A program made the translations under genes and the position numbers. From Jejuia rubra (lineage in GTDB: Bacteria > Bacteroidota > Bacteroidia > Flavobacteriales > Flavobacteriaceae), in the NCBI RefSeq assembly GCF_042684665.1, contig NZ_JBHULY010000002.1, forward strand, positions 1 to 64,000: a stretch of DNA of 64,000 nt. The letters run 5' to 3'. The first letter of the stretch is position 1. Each line of letters starts with the position of its first letter. Shown here piece after piece: positions 59,952-64,000 of this stretch. The notes below the pieces were generated by a model, which had not been told where the DNA came from, searched no databases, and worked only from the letters and a program-made list of their open reading frames with translations.

Positions 59952-61009
59952 AAACAGTTTTACTCATTGAGGACGATATTGTCCTAAGGGATAACACCGC
60001 AGAACTTTTAGAGCTATCAGGTTATAAGGTTTTAAAAGCTTCAAACGGAAAAACAGGTGTGGCCTTAGCTAAAAAACTGCGTCCAGATATCATTATTTGC
60101 GATATTATGATGCCCGAACTTGATGGCTACGGCGCATTGGAAAAGCTTTCCAAAAGTAAAATCACCAAGCATATTCCTTTTATTTTTTTATCTGCCAAAA
60201 CAGAACATCAGGATGTTAGAAAAGGCATGAATTTAGGTGCAGACGATTATATAACAAAACCCTTTTCTGAAGGAGATCTTGTAAGTGCCATTGAAAGCCG
60301 TTTGGCCAAAATGGCCATTTTAAACGATTTAAAAAACAGTAAAAAAGGAGAAGTAATTCAAAGTATTAACGAGGAAGACGAAATAAAGACACTTAATGAT
60401 TTAAAGAACTATTTTGATGATAATGGCGAGGAATTTACCTTTAAAAATGAAGATATTATTTATCGCGAAGGCGACCACTCCAATTACATTTATTTAATAG
60501 TCGAAGGCGCTGTAAAGTGTTATAAAATGAATGAGTTGGGGAAAGAACTCGTAACCTCTTTGCACAAAGAAGATGACTTGTTTGGATACAACTCCTTCAC
60601 CCAAAACATACCCCATAAAGAAACGGCAAGGGCTATTGCTAACACTAAACTGGTTGGAGTTTCAATTGTAAAGTTTAAAAACCTACTAGACCATAACCAC
60701 AAAGTGGCCATAGCGCTTATTGAGTTGCTGACCGATGATTTATATTCGGTAAAGGAAGAACTATTACAAATGGCATATAGTTCAGTACATAAAAAAACGG
60801 CCTCAACAATTTTAAAATTTGCCGAGAAAATGAATCGTAAACCTGACGATCCTATAAAAATTTCCCGAAGCGATTTAGCAAGTGTTGCGGGTATAGCTTC
60901 AGAAACACTTATTAGGACCCTAACAATATTTAAAAAAGAGGATATTATAAAAGCTGATGGCAGAAACATTAAAGTGATTGACATTGAAAAATTAAAAAAT
61001 GTAAATTAG
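59948..61009 (+). CDS. Response regulator fused to CRP/FNR DNA-binding module
   Basis: Protein of 353 residues. Receiver domain 1-120 has Asp52 (CDIMMPELDGY), the acidic pocket IEDD and Lys104 (YITKPF). A cNMP-like beta-barrel covers 155-250. A CRP-type winged helix ends the protein, with recognition helix ASETLIRTLTIFKK; Glu319 and Arg323 match the Glu and Arg of FNR that read TTGAT. The FNR iron-sulfur cysteines are absent, so sensing is probably left to the LOV kinase. Predicted to bind the TGAT-N4-ATCA boxes of this region, including that before its own operon. Confidence 0.92.
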   Translation: MKTVLLIEDDIVLRDNTAELLELSGYKVLKASNGKTGVALAKKLRPDIIICDIMMPELDGYGALEKLSKSKITKHIPFIFLSAKTEHQDVRKGMNLGADDYITKPFSEGDLVSAIESRLAKMAILNDLKNSKKGEVIQSINEEDEIKTLNDLKNYFDDNGEEFTFKNEDIIYREGDHSNYIYLIVEGAVKCYKMNELGKELVTSLHKEDDLFGYNSFTQNIPHKETARAIANTKLVGVSIVKFKNLLDHNHKVAIALIELLTDDLYSVKEELLQMAYSSVHKKTASTILKFAEKMNRKPDDPIKISRSDLASVAGIASETLIRTLTIFKKEDIIKADGRNIKVIDIEKLKNVN

Positions 61010-61030
61010 TTGGAACTATTCTGCTCAAAA

Positions 61031-61042
61031 TGACCAATATCA
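61031..61042 (+). promoter_or_regulatory. FNR-like box 10 (second Usp gene), one mismatch
   Basis: TGACCAATATCA. 23 bp downstream is TACATTAG (61066-61073), then the start at 61094. Confidence 0.65.
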
Positions 61043-61093
61043 TTTCGTCTAAAACAGTAACGCAATACATTAGAAGAAGTAAAATGCTGTTAG

Positions 61094-61942
61094 ATGAAAA
61101 ATATATTACTTCCTACCGATTTTTCAGAAAATTCATGGAATGCCATTAAATATGCTGTTAACTTCTTTGAAAAAGAAGCGTGCAACTTTTACCTGCTACA
61201 CGTTAACAAGCCTAGCGATATTGTTACAAACGAGGCTGAGTACATTGAAAGTCAGAACTCGATAGAGAATGTTTATGTTGAACCTGCAAGGCAGAAATTG
61301 CATAAAATTCGACAAAAAATTTCACAAAGATTTCCGGAGAACAAAGCCCATAAGTTTTATACGCTCACAGGCTATAATTTTTTCATCAAATCTATTAGAG
61401 AATGTGTCGAAGAAAAGAAAATAGATTGCATCGTTATAGGTACAAAAGGAGCATCTGGCCTAAAAAAAATTATTGTCGGCAGTAATACGGGCGATGTAAT
61501 AACCAAAGTAAAATGCACCACTTTCGCGATTCCAGAAAGGGCCGAATTCCGTAACCTAAAAGAAATTGCATTTCCCACTGATTTTTCATTAACCTACGAT
61601 ATCCAAATATTGGATACGCTCAGGGAAATTTTAGAAAAGTGCCAAGCCACATTAAGGATTCTCCATATAAGAAAAAATAAAACAGATTTAAACACCGATC
61701 AATATGAAAACAAGGAATTGCTGGATTATTATTTCAATTCAATACCCCATAGTTTTCATTATTTAACCAATAAAAAGGTAGAGGATGCCGTACAATGTTT
61801 TGTAGAGAGCAGAAATATAAATATGATATGCATGGTTGCAAAAAACCTTAATTATTTTCAGCAGATTTTGTTTCATTCAAAGGTGGAGGAAATAAGTTAT
61901 CATATAGAAGTGCCATTTTTAGTATTACACGAAAAACCGTAG
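61094..61942 (+). CDS. Universal stress protein, two domains
   Basis: Protein of 282 residues. The first Usp domain has ILLPTDFSENSWNAIKYAVNF and the loop IVIGTKGASGLKKIIVGSNTG (GxGxxG-like ATP site). The second domain starts EIAFPTDFSLTYDIQ. Companion of the Usp at 47799. Followed by a small membrane-protein gene 5 bp downstream. Confidence 0.92.
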   Translation: MKNILLPTDFSENSWNAIKYAVNFFEKEACNFYLLHVNKPSDIVTNEAEYIESQNSIENVYVEPARQKLHKIRQKISQRFPENKAHKFYTLTGYNFFIKSIRECVEEKKIDCIVIGTKGASGLKKIIVGSNTGDVITKVKCTTFAIPERAEFRNLKEIAFPTDFSLTYDIQILDTLREILEKCQATLRILHIRKNKTDLNTDQYENKELLDYYFNSIPHSFHYLTNKKVEDAVQCFVESRNINMICMVAKNLNYFQQILFHSKVEEISYHIEVPFLVLHEKP

Positions 61943-61947
61943 TTGTT

Positions 61948-62346
61948 ATGGATAGTTCAATTTTTTTAGCAAAGTTTTGGGGATGGTATCTCATCATTTT
62001 CTTTATAGTATTAACCTTTAACCCCAAACGTATCAAGCAAATCTTTAACGATTTACATGACGAGAAATTTTTGATTTTGGCATCATTTATGGCCATAATA
62101 ATTGGGTTGCTTAATATTTCGTTTCATAATATCTGGGAAGCAAACTGGAAGCTCCTTATCACGCTAATTGGGTGGGCCTCTTTGTTTTTAGGGCTATCCT
62201 TGTTTGTTTTCCCAAAACGCACTGTAGCCGTATTAAAAATCGTCAACATAAAGTTGGTACAGCTTATCTACACCTTATTACTTCTTACGGGGCTATTCCT
62301 GCTAAATATAGTATATGGAATAGTACCATATAATTTTTCAAACTGA
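61948..62346 (+). CDS. Four-helix membrane protein of unknown function
   Basis: Protein of 132 residues with four predicted membrane helices, with WGWYLIIFFIVLTFNPKRI at the start and FLLNIVYGIVPYNF at the end, and short loops. No family recognised. Co-transcribed with the Usp gene upstream; ends 2 bp before a new FNR-like box. Confidence 0.75.
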   Translation: MDSSIFLAKFWGWYLIIFFIVLTFNPKRIKQIFNDLHDEKFLILASFMAIIIGLLNISFHNIWEANWKLLITLIGWASLFLGLSLFVFPKRTVAVLKIVNIKLVQLIYTLLLLTGLFLLNIVYGIVPYNFSN

Positions 62347-62355
62347 TTGATATCA
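62344..62355 (+). promoter_or_regulatory. FNR-like box 11 (flavoprotein gene)
   Basis: TGATTGATATCA. 23 bp downstream is TAAATTGA (62379-62386), then the start at 62421. It begins inside the last codons of the membrane-protein gene. Confidence 0.7.
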
Positions 62356-62420
62356 TTTCCCATTAAGACGTATGGATGTAAATTGACAATGTGCAATACA
62401 TTACATAATTATAAGTCAAG

Positions 62421-64000
62421 ATGAGATATAATACTGTCATTATTGGAGGCGGTTTGGCTGGATTAACCGCAGGGGCTACACTCTCAAAATTTGGAAAGAA
62501 AGTCCTTTTATTAGAACAGCATCACAAACCGGGAGGTTGTGCAACAACCTTTAAAAGAGGAGATTTTATAATAGAGGTAGGGCTTCATGAAATGAGTGGC
62601 CTGACGGAAAACGGCACCATAAAAAACCTTTTCAAAATGTTGGAGGTGGACAAACACGTTGAATTTCAGCGGGTACCAGAATTTTATGCAGTGGTTTCAG
62701 AAAAAGAGAATTTTGTATTGCCTCATGGTTATGAAACAGCCACCAAAGCTCTTATAGACAAATATCCAGAAGATGAAAAAGGCATCAAACGGTTTTTTAA
62801 ATTGATTGCCGGCATAAGAGAGGAAACAACAAAATTGCCTCGTTCACCGTTGAAACGTAAGTTGATTTATCCACTGATGCCATTACTTTACCCCAACATT
62901 GTAGAGGCATCAAAGCATACGGTTGGGTCTTGGTTGGACAAGTACATCACCAATGAAAATGCTAAACTCGATATGGTTGCGCACATAGTATATTGGGGTG
63001 ATGACCCTTACACCTTATCGATGTTTTACTTTGGCATGCCATTTTCGGGTTTTATTGAAAATGGTGGGTTCTTTATTAAAGGAGGTTCGCAACAGCTTTC
63101 AAGTTATCTCGCAAGTTATATTGAAAAGAATGGGGGCAGTGTATTATTAGGAAAAAAAAGCTGAGAAAATCTTAACTAAGAAAAATAAAGTTACCGGAGT
63201 AACGTTCCGCGATTGCTTTAAGAAAAACTCAGTATCGGCGACTGTTACTTGTGATAATGTAGTGGCCAATTGTGCCATTCCGTTGGTGCCCAACATGCTG
63301 GCTGAACCCCATGCTAGCTCCTTAAAACAAAAAATCAACACCCACACAAATTCCTGCTCATTACTTAACATTTATGTTGCTTTTAAAACCAATATCGAAG
63401 CCATTGGTGTTAAGCACTACTCAAATTATTTTCGGGGAGTTGATGTGAAATCCTTGAAGGACGTTCATCCGAATCACAAAGGCGATTGGGACAAACGAAG
63501 CTTCATTTTTGTAGATTACGGCAAGGTAGATGCCCAACTGGGACCGGCCAACAAATCTGTAGGTTCCATCTGTAGTGTTGATTATCTGAAAGACTGGGAA
63601 GACTTAACCAAAGAAGCCTACAAGGCAAAAAAGGAAGAGGTGGCTCAAACTCTATTTCAACGACTGGAAAACCGATTTCCTGGATTTATAGACAGTATTG
63701 AATACTACGAAGTTTCTACCCCTAAGACTATTAAGCGATATACCTCTAATCCTAATGGATCGGTTTATGGCTATGCGCAGACAAAACTACAATCTGCATC
63801 CAAACGGCTTCGAAATAATTTCTTGATCCCAAACCTTTATTTTGCGTCAGCATGGGCATTCCCCGGAGGCGGTTTTGAAGGCAGTATTATGGGAGGTTTT
63901 TTAACTGCTCTTCAAATGAAGAAAGACAAAATATGGTCAGAATGCGATAACCAAAAGTATGTAGATGAAAGAGTGGTTGAACTGTTGGATCACAACATGA
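62421..64000 (+). CDS. Phytoene-desaturase-like flavoprotein, frameshifted, runs off the window
   Basis: FAD-dependent oxidoreductase of the CrtI/retinol-reductase-like superfamily. The N-terminal FAD motif is IIGGGLAGLTAGATLSKFG and LLLEQHHKPGGC. The frame stops at 63164 after an A8 run (63152-63159). Removing one A restores an open frame that continues with KAEKILTKKNKVTGVTF through GGGFEGSIMGGFLTAL to the window end. Either a true frameshift, slippage, or a sequencing error in a homopolymer. Substrate unknown; carotenoid or retinoid chemistry would suit a light-linked island. Confidence 0.8.

Noticed and set aside
61021..61042. Box 10 as a hairpin terminator of the response regulator gene
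   Set aside because: The arms are too short for a stable stem and there is no T run; its spacing to a -7 element fits a regulatory site better.
63148..63162. Programmed -1 frameshift at the A8 tract
   Set aside because: A -1 shift leads to a stop a few codons on; the open continuation needs the loss of one base (+1), so a slippery -1 site does not explain it.
1..64000. CRISPR array
   Set aside because: No set of regularly spaced repeats with unique spacers of equal length was seen; the repeats found are palindromic elements or a hexamer array.

Overview
The window is chromosomal DNA from a marine-type Flavobacteriaceae bacterium (Bacteroidota). The evidence is a low-GC sequence, many lipoprotein and Bacteroidota-specific families (Lacal_2735, DUF2911, DUF4294, TIGR03643, GGGP synthase-type UbiA), promoters of the Bacteroidota type (-7 box TAnnTTTG) and start codons that mostly lack a Shine-Dalgarno sequence. 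I could not run any search; all family calls rest on motifs and remembered family features.

Region by region. 1-2.0 kb: the edge of an integron-like array: a tyrosine recombinase, an inverted-repeat site directly after its stop, and one gene flanked by matching inverted repeats. 2.4-16.9 kb: a light-damage block of two tandem, same-strand operons. Together they hold four photolyase/cryptochrome paralogues (class I CPD type, a divergent type, an FeS-BCP (6-4) type and a CRY-DASH) plus the usual companions: TetR, ABC1/UbiB kinase, flavin reductase, two SDR proteins, DUF2256, TIGR03643, FolE, TspO, SRPBCC and glutathione peroxidase. Both operons start with the same promoter and the same TGTTTAA-N16-TTAAACA palindrome, which suggests one regulon, probably under the TetR protein encoded in it. 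17-28.5 kb: ordinary accessory and metabolic genes (DUF559 nuclease between repeats, aquaporin, DUF2911, AraC-type regulator with TPR, Gfo/Idh, sodium:solute symporter, PIG-L deacetylase). 28.6-31.1 kb: a DUF262 + HEPN pair lying next to the decayed 3' end of a second copy of the recombinase/attachment site, then a structured repeat. 31.1-41.1 kb: core genes (CorA, MscS, Maf, UbiA, KdsC-like, truncated haemoglobin, PAQR, M42 peptidase).

41.15-64 kb: after a tRNA-Arg and a decayed phage-type integrase comes a block that reads as a self-contained island. It carries stress and envelope genes (GerW/DUF2953, L,D-transpeptidase, HMA, patatin, an MlaEFD-type transporter, dodecin, two universal stress proteins, CbpA/CbpM, a lipoprotein-export-like ABC transporter, DeoD, thioredoxin, TerB-like, a phytoene-desaturase-like flavoprotein). 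It also carries a sensor kinase with an intact LOV photoreceptor domain followed by a response regulator fused to a CRP/FNR DNA-binding module. Eleven FNR-like boxes (TGAT-N4-ATCA; nine exact, two with one mismatch) sit in front of nearly every transcription unit of this block, and each is followed by a TAnnTT(T/A) -7 element at 23 bp (24 bp in one direction at one site). I infer a LOV kinase/REC-CRP regulon, possibly blue-light- or redox-controlled; this is the most interesting system in the window.
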